Assembly (NCBI GenBank): GCA_949840915.1
Contig: CATKXY010000014.1
Span: 16,166-80,165, forward strand
Length of the DNA stretch: 64,000 nucleotides
Direction: 5' to 3'
DNA from: an uncultured Lachnospiraceae bacterium
GTDB taxonomy: Bacteria > Bacillota > Clostridia > Lachnospirales > Lachnospiraceae
This document shows positions 25,335 through 34,600 of this stretch, piece after piece; position 1 is the first letter of the stretch; each line of letters starts with the position of its first letter. Both the position numbers and the translations under genes were made by a program. The notes under the pieces were generated by a model. The model worked only from the letters and a program-made list of their open reading frames with translations, made no database searches and had not been told where the DNA came from.

Positions 25335-26632
25335 AAAGAGTGGCGTTATGTATTCCAACATATGAGAGATGCGACTGCATCAGGGATCTGATCGAGACTT
25401 GTGCTTCGTATTATTTAGAATACGGAATCGACATCTGGCTGTTTGATTCCAGCAAAAATAATGCAGTGGAGCAGTTTGCCGTAGATGTGCAGGGACAATA
25501 TCGGGACAGACTGTATTATATCAGGCTTTCCCCGGATATGCATACAGGTGAAAAATGCTTTAAAATATATGAGGGTTCCGGTTATCCGCTTGAAACCTAC
25601 GATTACCTGTGGATATGCAGTGATTCCGTTCAATTTACCCGGAGCGCGGTTGAAAAGATAATGAATGCGCTTGAAGCGGATTGTGATGTAGTCGCTGTGG
25701 ATCCAAGGGACCTGTATCATGTCGGTTCCAAGACCTATTCGGATGCCAATTCATTTTTTGCTGACTGCGCATGGGGAATGTCGCTTCTGGGGGCGTCCAT
25801 CGTGAAAGTGGATACCGTATTGTCGGGCAAAGACTGGAATCAGGAGGAATACCTCAGAGACAAGATCGTTGATTTCCCGCATGTGAGCTTTATGTTTCAC
25901 CAGATCTTAAAGCTCCCGGAGTTCAGCGGGGCGCATGTTTCTCTGGAGGATCGGGAATACCGCAGCAGTGTTTACAAGAAAGCATCGGGCTGGTACAAAA
26001 TTGTATTCTATATTATTTGTGAGTCATGGGTTCAGGTGATAGAAGGTCTTCCCAATCTATATACGGACAAAGAGGGCGCCATTTTCAAGGGCGGAAAATA
26101 CAGTCTGGGAAGTATCCGGCGTTTTCGCCAATTGAGGATGGAGGGAATTTTTGATTTTGGGATTTTCCTCAAATATTTTTCCGTATGGAACAGAGTGTGC
26201 GCGGTTTCCAGAGGAAGTCTGTTTATGCTTTCTGTCACGCCCAGGTTCTGTCTGCAGAGAGACTATGACAACAGAAAAAACCGTTTGCTGAAGGCGTTGG
26301 AAAGCTTCAGAAAAGCGCATGACAAAATATTCCTGTACGGGGCGGGCCGGGTAGGCGCTGTCTATGCAATGTACTTCGACCGCGAGCAGTTTGCATTTGA
26401 GGGATTTTGCGTATCTGATGCGCAGGGGAAATCGTCTTACATGGATCATCCTCTGTACGCGGTAGATGCAATTGATTTGAATGCGAGGACCGGGGTGGCA
26501 GTGGCGCTGCAGGAGCAGAATGCGCAGGATGTACTCGGGCTGTTAGAGAAGCGGGGAATGGATAAAACACATATATTTTATTCTCAGGAATTTTACAAGA
26601 TGATCAGTTATGAGCTGGGCTACCGCGACTGA
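25331..26632 (+). CDS. GT2-like glycosyltransferase with C-terminal Rossmann-like module (copy 3)
   Basis: 433 residues, third of the paralogous set. Front: VALCIPTYERCDCIRDLIET, IWLFDSSKNNAVEQF and YLWICSDSVQFTRSAV at the donor-site position. A C-terminal module starts near residue 330 (KIFLYGAGRVGAVYAMYFDR). It starts in a four-base ATGA overlap with copy 2. The three copies share layout but have diverged widely in sequence, so they probably add different sugars or use different acceptors. Family placement rests on the TYNR/TYER start and general fold order. Confidence 0.75.
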   Translation: MKRVALCIPTYERCDCIRDLIETCASYYLEYGIDIWLFDSSKNNAVEQFAVDVQGQYRDRLYYIRLSPDMHTGEKCFKIYEGSGYPLETYDYLWICSDSVQFTRSAVEKIMNALEADCDVVAVDPRDLYHVGSKTYSDANSFFADCAWGMSLLGASIVKVDTVLSGKDWNQEEYLRDKIVDFPHVSFMFHQILKLPEFSGAHVSLEDREYRSSVYKKASGWYKIVFYIICESWVQVIEGLPNLYTDKEGAIFKGGKYSLGSIRRFRQLRMEGIFDFGIFLKYFSVWNRVCAVSRGSLFMLSVTPRFCLQRDYDNRKNRLLKALESFRKAHDKIFLYGAGRVGAVYAMYFDREQFAFEGFCVSDAQGKSSYMDHPLYAVDAIDLNARTGVAVALQEQNAQDVLGLLEKRGMDKTHIFYSQEFYKMISYELGYRD

Positions 26633-26646
26633 GGAGGGGCGAGAAG

Positions 26647-27426
26647 ATGAAAGCAGTGATTTTGGCAGGAGGCTATGGAACAAGAATATCGGAGGAATCG
26701 CATTTAAAACCGAAACCGATGCTGGAAATAGGAGAGATGCCTATCTTATGGCATATCATGAAAATCTATTCCGCCTACGGCGTTAATGAATTTGTGGTCT
26801 GTGCCGGATACAAGCAGCATGTGATCAAGGAATGGTTCGCCGATTATTTTCTGCATGCCTCGGATATCACCTTTGATTTTACCAGGGGAAATGAGATGAT
26901 TGTGCATGATAAGCGCACGGAAAAATGGAAAGTAACGATTGTGGATACCGGGCTTAACACCATGACGGGAGGACGTATTAAACGTATACAGAAATATATC
27001 GGAGACGAATCGTTCCATCTGACCTATGGGGATGCGGTGTCAAATGTAGATATTGACGCGCTGACGGCATTTCACAGGCAGCATGGGAAGCATGTGACGC
27101 TGACTACTGTCAATATCGCACAGCAGAAGGGTGTTCTGGATATCGATGCCGATAACACGGTCACTTCATTCCGCGAGAAGGACGACAAGGACCAGACCGT
27201 GGTCAACGGTGGATTTATGATATGTAATCCGGAAGTGTTTGAATATCTGGAGGACGACAGCACCGTTTTTGAGCGGGAGCCGATGCGGAGACTGGCGGAG
27301 GACGGAGAGTTAAAAAGCTTTTATCACAAAGGCTTTTGGCAGTGCATGGATACAAAGAGAGAAAAGGATTTACTGGAGAATCTGTGGGCTGAAGGGGAGG
27401 CTCCCTGGAAGCTGTGGGATAAATAA
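26647..27426 (+). CDS. rfbF: Glucose-1-phosphate cytidylyltransferase
   Basis: 259 residues, the usual RfbF/DdhA length. It makes CDP-glucose from glucose-1-phosphate and CTP, the first step to CDP-3,6-dideoxyhexoses. Signatures: VILAGGYGTRISEESHLKPK and PMLEIGEMPILWHIMKIYS, then the family-specific FDFTRGNEMIVHDKRTEKW. GGAGGGG lies upstream, 14 bases after the previous stop. It leads the ordered trio rfbF-rfbG-rfbH, and this order and spacing match known dideoxyhexose clusters. Confidence 0.95.
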   Translation: MKAVILAGGYGTRISEESHLKPKPMLEIGEMPILWHIMKIYSAYGVNEFVVCAGYKQHVIKEWFADYFLHASDITFDFTRGNEMIVHDKRTEKWKVTIVDTGLNTMTGGRIKRIQKYIGDESFHLTYGDAVSNVDIDALTAFHRQHGKHVTLTTVNIAQQKGVLDIDADNTVTSFREKDDKDQTVVNGGFMICNPEVFEYLEDDSTVFEREPMRRLAEDGELKSFYHKGFWQCMDTKREKDLLENLWAEGEAPWKLWDK

Positions 27427-27447
27427 GGCAAAGAGGTGAGAGACAAG

Positions 27448-28518
27448 ATGGAATTTGACATTGGATTTTATCGGGGAAAACGAGTATTCATAACCGGACA
27501 CACAGGCTTCAAGGGGACCTGGCTGAGCAGAATGCTGATGAATCTGGGAGCGCAGGTGTCGGGTTATGCGCTGGAGCCGCCCACTTCCCCGAATTTGTTT
27601 GAGATTTCCGGCATGGAGAGACAGATGTGTTCCCGGCTCGGCGATATTAGGGATTATGAGAGCCTGAAGAGAGCGTTTGACGAAGCACAGCCGGAGATCG
27701 TTCTGCATCTTGCCGCGCAGCCGCTTGTGCGCGAAAGCTATAAAAATCCGGCGGCTACCTATGAGACGAATGTCATGGGAACGGTTCATATTCTGGAATG
27801 CATCAGAAACAGCTCCTGCGTGAAATCCTTTGTGAATGTTACTACAGATAAGGTTTACCGGAACAGAGAATGGGAGTGGGGTTATCGGGAGAACGAGGAA
27901 CTCAACGGACAGGATCCCTATTCTAATTCCAAGTCATGTTCAGAGCTGGTGACCCACAGTTACCGATGCTCTTTTTTCCCGGAGGGAACCGTGGCGGTTT
28001 CGACTGCCAGAGCGGGAAATGTGATCGGGGGAGGAGACTTTGCGCAGGACAGGATCATTCCCGACTGTGTCAGGGCAGCGATGGATAAGAAACAGATCGT
28101 ACTTCGCAACCCTTATTCCACGCGCCCGTATCAGCATGTATTGGAACCGGTATATGCGTATCTGATGATTGCCGCCATGCAATATCAGGACGGCAGATAT
28201 GCAGGGAGTTATAATGTAGGTCCTGATGAGGAGGATTGCTGCCGGACCGGTGATCTGGCTGATTTGTTTGTGAAGGAGTGGGGAGAGGGAGCAGGATGGA
28301 TGAATCAGAGCGACGGCGGTCCCCATGAGGCGAATTTTTTGAAACTGGATTGTTCCCGGTTAAAGGCTACTTTTGGCTGGAGGCCGAGGTGGAATCTGGA
28401 AGCTGCCGTTGCCCGCACGGTGGAATGGACCAAGTGCTGGCTTGCCGGAGAGGATGCGGCGGAATGTATGGACAGACAGATACAGGAGTTTTTGTCCGCG
28501 GAAGAGATTGTAAGATGA
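27448..28518 (+). CDS. rfbG: CDP-glucose 4,6-dehydratase
   Basis: 356 residues, extended SDR that turns CDP-glucose into CDP-4-keto-6-deoxyglucose. NAD site: VFITGHTGFKGTWLSRML. Family block: LHLAAQPLVRESYKNPAATY. Active site: DPYSNSK with the preceding TTDKVYRNREW. The ATG at 27448 is chosen because AGAGGTGAG lies about eight bases upstream; a GTG start 12 bases earlier would overlap that site. It is 21 bases after rfbF and 25 before rfbH. Confidence 0.95.
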   Translation: MEFDIGFYRGKRVFITGHTGFKGTWLSRMLMNLGAQVSGYALEPPTSPNLFEISGMERQMCSRLGDIRDYESLKRAFDEAQPEIVLHLAAQPLVRESYKNPAATYETNVMGTVHILECIRNSSCVKSFVNVTTDKVYRNREWEWGYRENEELNGQDPYSNSKSCSELVTHSYRCSFFPEGTVAVSTARAGNVIGGGDFAQDRIIPDCVRAAMDKKQIVLRNPYSTRPYQHVLEPVYAYLMIAAMQYQDGRYAGSYNVGPDEEDCCRTGDLADLFVKEWGEGAGWMNQSDGGPHEANFLKLDCSRLKATFGWRPRWNLEAAVARTVEWTKCWLAGEDAAECMDRQIQEFLSAEEIVR

Positions 28519-28543
28519 TATCATAGCTTAGGAGGAGTAACAG

Positions 28544-29896
28544 ATGAATCACTGGACAAGCGAGGAGCAGGCTCGGGAACAGATCAGACAAATGGTGGCA
28601 GACTACTATCATGCTTACAAAGAGAAAAAAGAGGAATTCAAACCGGGGGACAGGATCACTTATGCTTCCCGGGTATTTGATGAAAAAGAAATGTGCAGTC
28701 TGACGGATGCAATGCTGGACTTCTGGCTGACGACAGGGCGGTTTGCGGATCAGTTTGAGAAGGAGTTTGCCGCATGGATAGGCGTGCGGTTCGCACATCT
28801 GGTCAACAGCGGATCTTCGGCCAATCTGCTGGCTTTTTCCGCATTGACGGCCCCGGAGCTGGGAGAGCGGCAGATCAGGAGGGGCGATGAGGTCATTACC
28901 GTGGCATGCGGTTTTCCCACCACGGTAACACCGATTCTGCAGTACGGAGCGGTTCCTGTGTTCGTGGATGTGACTGTGCCGCAGTACAATCTCGATGTGA
29001 CCAAGCTGGAGGGGGCTTTGTCTGACCGGACAAAGGCCGTCATGATCGCACATACTCTGGGCAATCCTTTTGATCTGTCGTATGTAAGGGAATTCTGTGA
29101 CAGGAATCAACTTTGGCTGGTAGAGGATAATTGTGACGCTCTGGGGTCGCAGTACACGATAGACGGTGTGACAAAGTATACCGGGACATGGGGGGACATA
29201 GGTACGAGCAGCTTTTATCCGCCTCATCATATGACGATGGGTGAGGGCGGCTGTGTCTATACAAATGATCCGGTGTTGAATCGTCTGCTTTTGTCCTACC
29301 GCGATTGGGGAAGAGATTGTATTTGTCCTTCAGGGCGGGATAATTTCTGCGGGCACCGGTTCGACGGTCAGTATGGCGAATTGCCGCAGGGCTATGACCA
29401 TAAATATGTCTACAGCCATTTCGGTTACAACCTGAAGGTGACAGACATGCAGGCTGCGGTCGGTGTGGAGCAGTTGAAGAAGTTTCCCGGATTTATCGAG
29501 CGCAGACGTCACAATTGGGAGAGACTGCATGCTGCGTTGGAAAGTGTGCAGGACCGTTTGATTCTTCCGGAGCCTGCTGCGAACAGTAAGCCTTCCTGGT
29601 TCGGCTTTCTGATTTCTGTCAGACCGGAGTCCGGTCTGAGCCGCAATGAGCTCACGCGCTGCCTTGAGAGACATAATATTCAGACCAGACTGCTTTTCAG
29701 CGGAAACCTGATCAAGCATCCCTGCTTTGACCAGATTCGGGGAACGGACGCATATCGTGTGTCGGGCACTCTGGACCAGACGGAGTTTATCATGAATAAT
29801 ACGTTCTGGGTGGGTGTATATCCGGGAATGACGGATGAGATGATTGATTATATGGCGGAGACGATCATTGCTGCGGCGGACGGAACTTGCGATTGA
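28544..29896 (+). CDS. rfbH: CDP-6-deoxy-4-keto-glucose 3-dehydrase (E1), PMP- and iron-sulfur-dependent
   Basis: 450 residues, aminotransferase fold. It removes the 3-hydroxyl from CDP-4-keto-6-deoxyglucose. The catalytic Lys of ordinary aminotransferases is replaced by His: [11 protein letters not shown], with H228 in the Lys position, the mark of RfbH/AscC/ColD dehydrases. The [2Fe-2S] cysteines are present as C259-x-C261-x7-C269, with C197 upstream, much as in the Yersinia and Salmonella E1. The enzyme needs an electron-donating reductase (E3, AscD/RfbI type); none is encoded in this window. Product: CDP-4-keto-3,6-dideoxyglucose or its enzyme-bound precursor. Confidence 0.94.
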   Translation: MNHWTSEEQAREQIRQMVADYYHAYKEKKEEFKPGDRITYASRVFDEKEMCSLTDAMLDFWLTTGRFADQFEKEFAAWIGVRFAHLVNSGSSANLLAFSALTAPELGERQIRRGDEVITVACGFPTTVTPILQYGAVPVFVDVTVPQYNLDVTKLEGALSDRTKAVMIAHTLGNPFDLSYVREFCDRNQLWLVEDNCDALGSQYTIDGVTKYTGTWGDIGTSSFYPPHHMTMGEGGCVYTNDPVLNRLLLSYRDWGRDCICPSGRDNFCGHRFDGQYGELPQGYDHKYVYSHFGYNLKVTDMQAAVGVEQLKKFPGFIERRRHNWERLHAALESVQDRLILPEPAANSKPSWFGFLISVRPESGLSRNELTRCLERHNIQTRLLFSGNLIKHPCFDQIRGTDAYRVSGTLDQTEFIMNNTFWVGVYPGMTDEMIDYMAETIIAAADGTCD

Positions 29897-29961
29897 TACT
29901 GCAGGCTGAGAGCAGGGTTTGGGAAAGAACAAATTGTCGGAGAAAGGATGTGCGTTAAATC

Positions 29962-31587
29962 ATGATACGATTATTGGATTGTACCCTTCGGGACGGCGGG
30001 TATGTAAATGATTGGGAGTTCGGACATAATAATCTCTGCAGCGTCTTTGAACGGCTGACGGATGCTGGTGTAGATATTATTGAGACGGGTTTTTTGGACG
30101 AGAGGCGTCCGTTTGACATCAATAGGAGTATCATGCCGGATACGGAGTCTGTCCGACAGATTTACGGGAAGATTGCCGGCAGGCCGCCGATGGTGGTGGG
30201 GATGATTGATTTCGGCACTTGCTCTGCGGAGCATATCCAGCCTTGCGCGGACAGCTTCCTCGATGGCATACGGGTGATTTTCAAAAAGTACAGGATGAGA
30301 GAGGCAATGGCTTTCTGCGCGGAATTAAAGCAGCTTGGTTATCTTGTATTTTCTCAGCTGGTATCCGTGACCGACTACAGTGATGAGGAGCTGATGGAAC
30401 TGATAGAGCTGGTCAATGAGGTAAAGCCCTACGCCGTTTCCATGGTGGACACTTACGGTCTGTTAAGACCTGACAGTATGCGCCATATCTATAGTCTCCT
30501 GGACCGGCATGTCTGTGAGGGTGTCGGGATCGGTTTTCACGCGCACAACAATCTGCAGTTGGCTTTTGCCAATACTATGGCATTTTTGGAATATCCCACG
30601 CAGAGAGAGGTGATTGTGGACGGCACATTATACGGAATGGGGAAAAGTGCCGGCAATGCGCCCCTGGAGCTTGTGGCGATGCATTTGAACGAAGTTTATG
30701 ATAAGAAGTATCAGGTCAATCCTATGCTGGAAGCGATCGAGGAGAGTATTTTAGAGTTTTACCAGAAAACGCCCTGGGGATATAAGATGTATTTTTATCT
30801 CTCGGCCTATAATAGGGTGCATCCTGATTATGTGAGACAGATACAGAACAAGCCGAATGTCTCGGTCACGGCACTGAACGATATTCTGGGCAGTATACAG
30901 CCCGTTCAAAACAAACTCCTGTATGACAAAACGGTGGGAGAGAATGCCTATACCTCGTATGAAACGGGGAAAAACTCAGATGATGACGCAATCGGGAGAC
31001 TTGGGCGGAACCTGGCAGGGGACAGACCTCTTTTGCTGGTGGGACCGGGCAAAAGTATGCAGCTGCAGAGAGACAGAATAACGGAATTTGTAGAACAGAG
31101 ACAACCGTTGATTTTATCTGTCAATTATGTACCCAGGATGTTACAGGCAGATTATATCTTTGTCACTAAAGTAAACAGATACAGGGAGATGGCCAGCCAG
31201 CTTTTGGAGGAGGCCAATCAGGGAATCCGGATCATTGCGACATCAAATGTCACGCCCAGGGGCCGGGAGTTCCCCTATGTGATATCCCGTGAACCTCTGC
31301 TGGAACAGGATGAAGAGATTGTGGATAACTCTCTGCTGATGCTGTTGCGCGTGCTGCAAAAATGCGGTCTGAAGGAGCTGCATCTGGCAGGATTTGACGG
31401 ATATTCGGATCACGAGGAAAATTATTTTAATCCGCATATGGAGTATGCGTTTGTGAAGAATGAGGCGGGACATTTAAACCGCCATATCCGGTCCGTGCTG
31501 GAGAACGAATATTCGGATATGACCCTGAACTTTGTGACCTATTCGAGATACAGTACGGTTGAGGACAGCTACGGAGCTGCATTCTGA
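29962..31587 (+). CDS. DRE-TIM aldolase/metallolyase fused to an unknown alpha/beta domain
   Basis: 541 residues. Residues ~1-330 are a DRE-TIM barrel, as in HMG-CoA lyase and 4-hydroxy-2-oxovalerate aldolase: RLLDCTLRDGGYVNDW at residues 3-18, and FHAHNNLQLAFAN at about 192, the His-x-His metal site. Members make or break C-C bonds next to a keto acid, often pyruvate. Residues ~340-541 form a second domain (LLLVGPGKSMQLQRDRI, YIFVTKVNRYREM, ELHLAGFDGYSDHEENYF) that I cannot name; it resembles nucleotide-binding folds of some sugar enzymes. GGAGAAAGGA precedes the start. It sits between rfbH and an AroB-like enzyme, so it probably acts on a sugar or keto-acid intermediate. Confidence 0.8.
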   Translation: MIRLLDCTLRDGGYVNDWEFGHNNLCSVFERLTDAGVDIIETGFLDERRPFDINRSIMPDTESVRQIYGKIAGRPPMVVGMIDFGTCSAEHIQPCADSFLDGIRVIFKKYRMREAMAFCAELKQLGYLVFSQLVSVTDYSDEELMELIELVNEVKPYAVSMVDTYGLLRPDSMRHIYSLLDRHVCEGVGIGFHAHNNLQLAFANTMAFLEYPTQREVIVDGTLYGMGKSAGNAPLELVAMHLNEVYDKKYQVNPMLEAIEESILEFYQKTPWGYKMYFYLSAYNRVHPDYVRQIQNKPNVSVTALNDILGSIQPVQNKLLYDKTVGENAYTSYETGKNSDDDAIGRLGRNLAGDRPLLLVGPGKSMQLQRDRITEFVEQRQPLILSVNYVPRMLQADYIFVTKVNRYREMASQLLEEANQGIRIIATSNVTPRGREFPYVISREPLLEQDEEIVDNSLLMLLRVLQKCGLKELHLAGFDGYSDHEENYFNPHMEYAFVKNEAGHLNRHIRSVLENEYSDMTLNFVTYSRYSTVEDSYGAAF

Positions 31588-31626
31588 CCTAAAATATTAT
31601 GCGTGAAGCGCAGAAATGGGGATATT

Positions 31627-32712
31627 ATGATTATACATTCACATGCGAAGGACTATCAGGTTACTTTATACGAGGATTTTTCTTTTTTAGAGAAGCTGCT
31701 GGATACACCGAACAGCTTCCTGGTGTTGGATGAGACGGTATACACATTATATAAAGACAAATTGTTTGCTAAGGTACGAGACGGCCTGGAGGATCGTTTT
31801 TTCCTGATCAAGGCGGAGGAGAGCAATAAGACGATCGAGACAGCGCTCGCTGTCTGTGAGAAAATCAGCGACCTAAGGGCAAAAAGAAACTCGACACTGA
31901 TCTCCATCGGCGGAGGAATCGTTCAGGATATCACCGGTTTTGCCGCAAATGTTTTATATCGCGGAATTCATTGGCAGTTTGTGCCGACGACTCTTCTGGC
32001 GGCCTGTGACAGCTGTATCGGCGGGAAGACATCCTTGAATTATAAAACCTACAAAAACATTTTGGGAACTTTCTTTGCACCGGATCAGATACACATCTGT
32101 CCTGAGTTTTTTCAGACCTTAAGTCAGAAGGATTTTGAGAGCGGACTCGGGGAAGTGATCAAATTCAATGTGATGGCTGGCGAAGAAGGAATTTCATTGC
32201 TGGAGAATCGTATGGACAAGCTCCAGAAAAGGGACAAGGACTTATTGGGGCAGGTGGTGCTGCGCTCGCTTGAATTTAAAAAGCGGTTCATTGAAGAGGA
32301 CGAGTTTGACCGGGGAGTGCGTATTCAGCTTAATTTTGCACATACTTTCGGACATGCCTTTGAGACTATGAGCCATTATGAGATTCCTCATGGAACGGCT
32401 GTCGCGATGGGGGTTGTTGCGGCGAATCATGTTTCATTGCTCCGGGGATGGATGGGAAAGGATCTGGCCGATCGGATTGAAGCGCTTTTGCTAAATATCA
32501 TCCATGTTGATCTCGGCTGCCTGAATACGGACACGGAAGCGCTGATTGGCGCCATGCGCAAGGATAAAAAGCAGACAGGGAATTCGCTGACAACCGTGTT
32601 GATGAAGGAGGACAATATGGAATTATGTATTGTTCATGATACCTCAGAGGAAGAGATAGACGAGGCGATCCGGTATTTGTTGACTTTATTGCGGGAGAGA
32701 AATGAATCATGA
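31627..32712 (+). CDS. 3-dehydroquinate-synthase-like cyclase (AroB/DOIS/EEVS superfamily)
   Basis: 361 residues. The superfamily core is intact: STLISIGGGIVQDITGFAAN, RGIHWQFVPTTLLAACDSCI, then GGKTSLN and the metal ligands in SGLGEVIKFN, FAHTFGHAFE and IPHGTAVAMG. Members use NAD to cyclise or eliminate phosphate from keto-sugar phosphates (dehydroquinate, 2-deoxy-scyllo-inosose, valiolone). Its place inside a sugar block with no shikimate genes argues against a role as housekeeping AroB. ATG 31627 is chosen; an in-frame GTG at 31603 has no ribosome-binding site. It overlaps the following ThDP enzyme by four bases. Substrate unknown. Confidence 0.82.
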   Translation: MIIHSHAKDYQVTLYEDFSFLEKLLDTPNSFLVLDETVYTLYKDKLFAKVRDGLEDRFFLIKAEESNKTIETALAVCEKISDLRAKRNSTLISIGGGIVQDITGFAANVLYRGIHWQFVPTTLLAACDSCIGGKTSLNYKTYKNILGTFFAPDQIHICPEFFQTLSQKDFESGLGEVIKFNVMAGEEGISLLENRMDKLQKRDKDLLGQVVLRSLEFKKRFIEEDEFDRGVRIQLNFAHTFGHAFETMSHYEIPHGTAVAMGVVAANHVSLLRGWMGKDLADRIEALLLNIIHVDLGCLNTDTEALIGAMRKDKKQTGNSLTTVLMKEDNMELCIVHDTSEEEIDEAIRYLLTLLRERNES

Positions 32713-34571
32713 GAGTCAGAGTGTCCGATTATATTGCAGCATTTTTGGCAGAGCATCATATAACGACCGTTTTTACCGTGGTAGGCGGAGGAGCCATGCA
32801 CATGAATGACTCCTTTGGGCATGATTCCAGACTGCACTGCCTGTACAATCATCATGAACAGGCATCTGCTATGGCCGCAGATGCCTATTTCCGTGTGCAT
32901 GGTGAGATGGCAGCCGTCTGTGTGACGAGCGGTCCGGGTGCCGTAAACGCGTTAAACGGTGTGGTGGGAGCCTATCAGGATTCCATCCCGATGCTGGTGT
33001 TCTCCGGCCAGACGAAGACAAGCCTGACCGTGTTTAACAGCGGTCTGAAGCTGCGCACGCTGGGGAATCAGGAGTTTGATATAGTCGGATCTTTGAGAAA
33101 TATGGTCAAATATGCCGAGATGGTTATGGATGCAGGCAAAATCAGGTATTGTCTGGAAAAGGCATACAGAGTGGCGACTGAGGGACGGCCGGGGCCGTGC
33201 TGGCTTGACATTCCGCTGGATATTCAGGGCGCTTATGTGGAGACAGAGGAGCTGCGCGGGTATGAGGACGGAGAGGAAGGATATGCGCCCGGTGAGGTTT
33301 TGGAGATCGAGAGACCGGAAGTGTGTTCTGCGTATGAGGTGGATAAGGCAGTAGAACAGATCGTTTCGCGGCTCAGGGAGGCAAAGCGTCCGGTTTTCTA
33401 TGCGGGAAACGGTATACGCATTGCAGGCTGTGTGGAGGCGTTTCGCAGGCTGGCGCATCAGACCGGGATACCGGTGGTCACCTGTTGGGATAGTATAGAT
33501 ATTATGGAAACGGAGGACGCCTGCTATGCCGGCCGCGGTGGGACGATGGGAGACCGGGCAGGGAATTTTGCCGTACAGAACAGTGATCTGCTCCTCTGTA
33601 TCGGAACGCGATTAAATATCTACCAGGTGGGCTATAATGTGGACACATGGGCCAGAGGGGCCTATGTGGTGGTAAATGATATTGATCCCGAGGAATTCCG
33701 AAAACCTACGGTTCGGGTGGATCTGGGAGTCTGCTGTGACGCCGGACTGCTTGTCGCAAAGCTGCTGGACGCATGGAACGGCACACAGTGCGGCGATTTG
33801 ACGGAGAATGCATATCAGGCATGGGGAGCACAGTGCAGGACGTGGAAACAGAGATATCCTGTAGTGCAGCCCGCACATTATGAGGAAAGTGATGCGGTCA
33901 ATGTATATGCGTTTATTGATACTTTGAGCAAGTCTTTGCCGGCGGGTGCGTTAACGGTTGTCTCAAACGGATCGGCCAGCGTGGTGGGAAGCCAGTCTTA
34001 TTATATCGGCGAAAAGCAGCGCTTTTTGATGAACTGCGGTTTATCTTCAATGGGATACGGGCTCCCGGCTGCGATCGGGGCGTGTGTGGCTAACAGGCAG
34101 GAGCCTGTGATCTGTATCGAGGGAGACGGCAGTATTATGATGAATCTGCAGGAATTACAGACTGTAGTGACAAACAGGCTGCCTGTCAAGATATTCATAA
34201 TCAACAATCAGGGCTATCATCAGATTCGTCTGACTCAGCGCAATCTGTTCCGGGACAAGCTGATTGGAGTCGGACCGGAGAGCGATGATCTGGGTTTTCC
34301 CGATTTTGAAAAGCTGGCTGCCGCATTTGACATTCCTTATTACCGGATCGGGAAGACGCAGGAGCTGACATCTGATGTGGAAGAGGTATTGAAGAGAGAC
34401 GGATATGCGCTCTGTGAGGTGATCTGCACTACAGAACAGATTTTTGAACCGAAATCAGCGACAAAAAGACTCGAGGACGGAAGACTGGTATCGCCTCCGC
34501 TGGAGGATTTGTCTCCGTTTCTGCCTCGGGAGGAATTGCGCGGAAACATGTATATTGATTTGATCGAATAA
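32709..34571 (+). CDS. ThDP-dependent enzyme, acetolactate-synthase-like (YerE-type candidate)
   Basis: 620 residues with the three domains of the acetolactate synthase family. Catalytic Glu50 lies in YNHHEQASAMAADAY; the ThDP/Mg site is EGDGSIMMNLQE, with NNQGYHQIRLTQRNLF beyond it. Family members decarboxylate pyruvate and pass the two-carbon unit to an acceptor. In yersiniose biosynthesis YerE does this to CDP-4-keto-3,6-dideoxyglucose, the product of RfbH, making a branched sugar. Because rfbFGH and several reductases sit in the same island, a YerE-like step is the leading idea. A ~25-residue C-terminal tail (LVSPPLEDLSPFLPREE) is unusual for acetolactate synthases. The neighbouring aldolase and AroB-like genes are not part of the known yersiniose route. 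Confidence 0.82.
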   Translation: MRVRVSDYIAAFLAEHHITTVFTVVGGGAMHMNDSFGHDSRLHCLYNHHEQASAMAADAYFRVHGEMAAVCVTSGPGAVNALNGVVGAYQDSIPMLVFSGQTKTSLTVFNSGLKLRTLGNQEFDIVGSLRNMVKYAEMVMDAGKIRYCLEKAYRVATEGRPGPCWLDIPLDIQGAYVETEELRGYEDGEEGYAPGEVLEIERPEVCSAYEVDKAVEQIVSRLREAKRPVFYAGNGIRIAGCVEAFRRLAHQTGIPVVTCWDSIDIMETEDACYAGRGGTMGDRAGNFAVQNSDLLLCIGTRLNIYQVGYNVDTWARGAYVVVNDIDPEEFRKPTVRVDLGVCCDAGLLVAKLLDAWNGTQCGDLTENAYQAWGAQCRTWKQRYPVVQPAHYEESDAVNVYAFIDTLSKSLPAGALTVVSNGSASVVGSQSYYIGEKQRFLMNCGLSSMGYGLPAAIGACVANRQEPVICIEGDGSIMMNLQELQTVVTNRLPVKIFIINNQGYHQIRLTQRNLFRDKLIGVGPESDDLGFPDFEKLAAAFDIPYYRIGKTQELTSDVEEVLKRDGYALCEVICTTEQIFEPKSATKRLEDGRLVSPPLEDLSPFLPREELRGNMYIDLIE

Positions 34572-34600
34572 ATATGACGGATGCAAAGGAAGGTCAGGGT

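Noticed and set aside
31627..32712. Housekeeping aroB (shikimate pathway)
   Set aside because: The fold is right, but no shikimate gene is nearby and the gene is embedded between sugar-pathway genes with overlaps, so a specialised relative is more likely.
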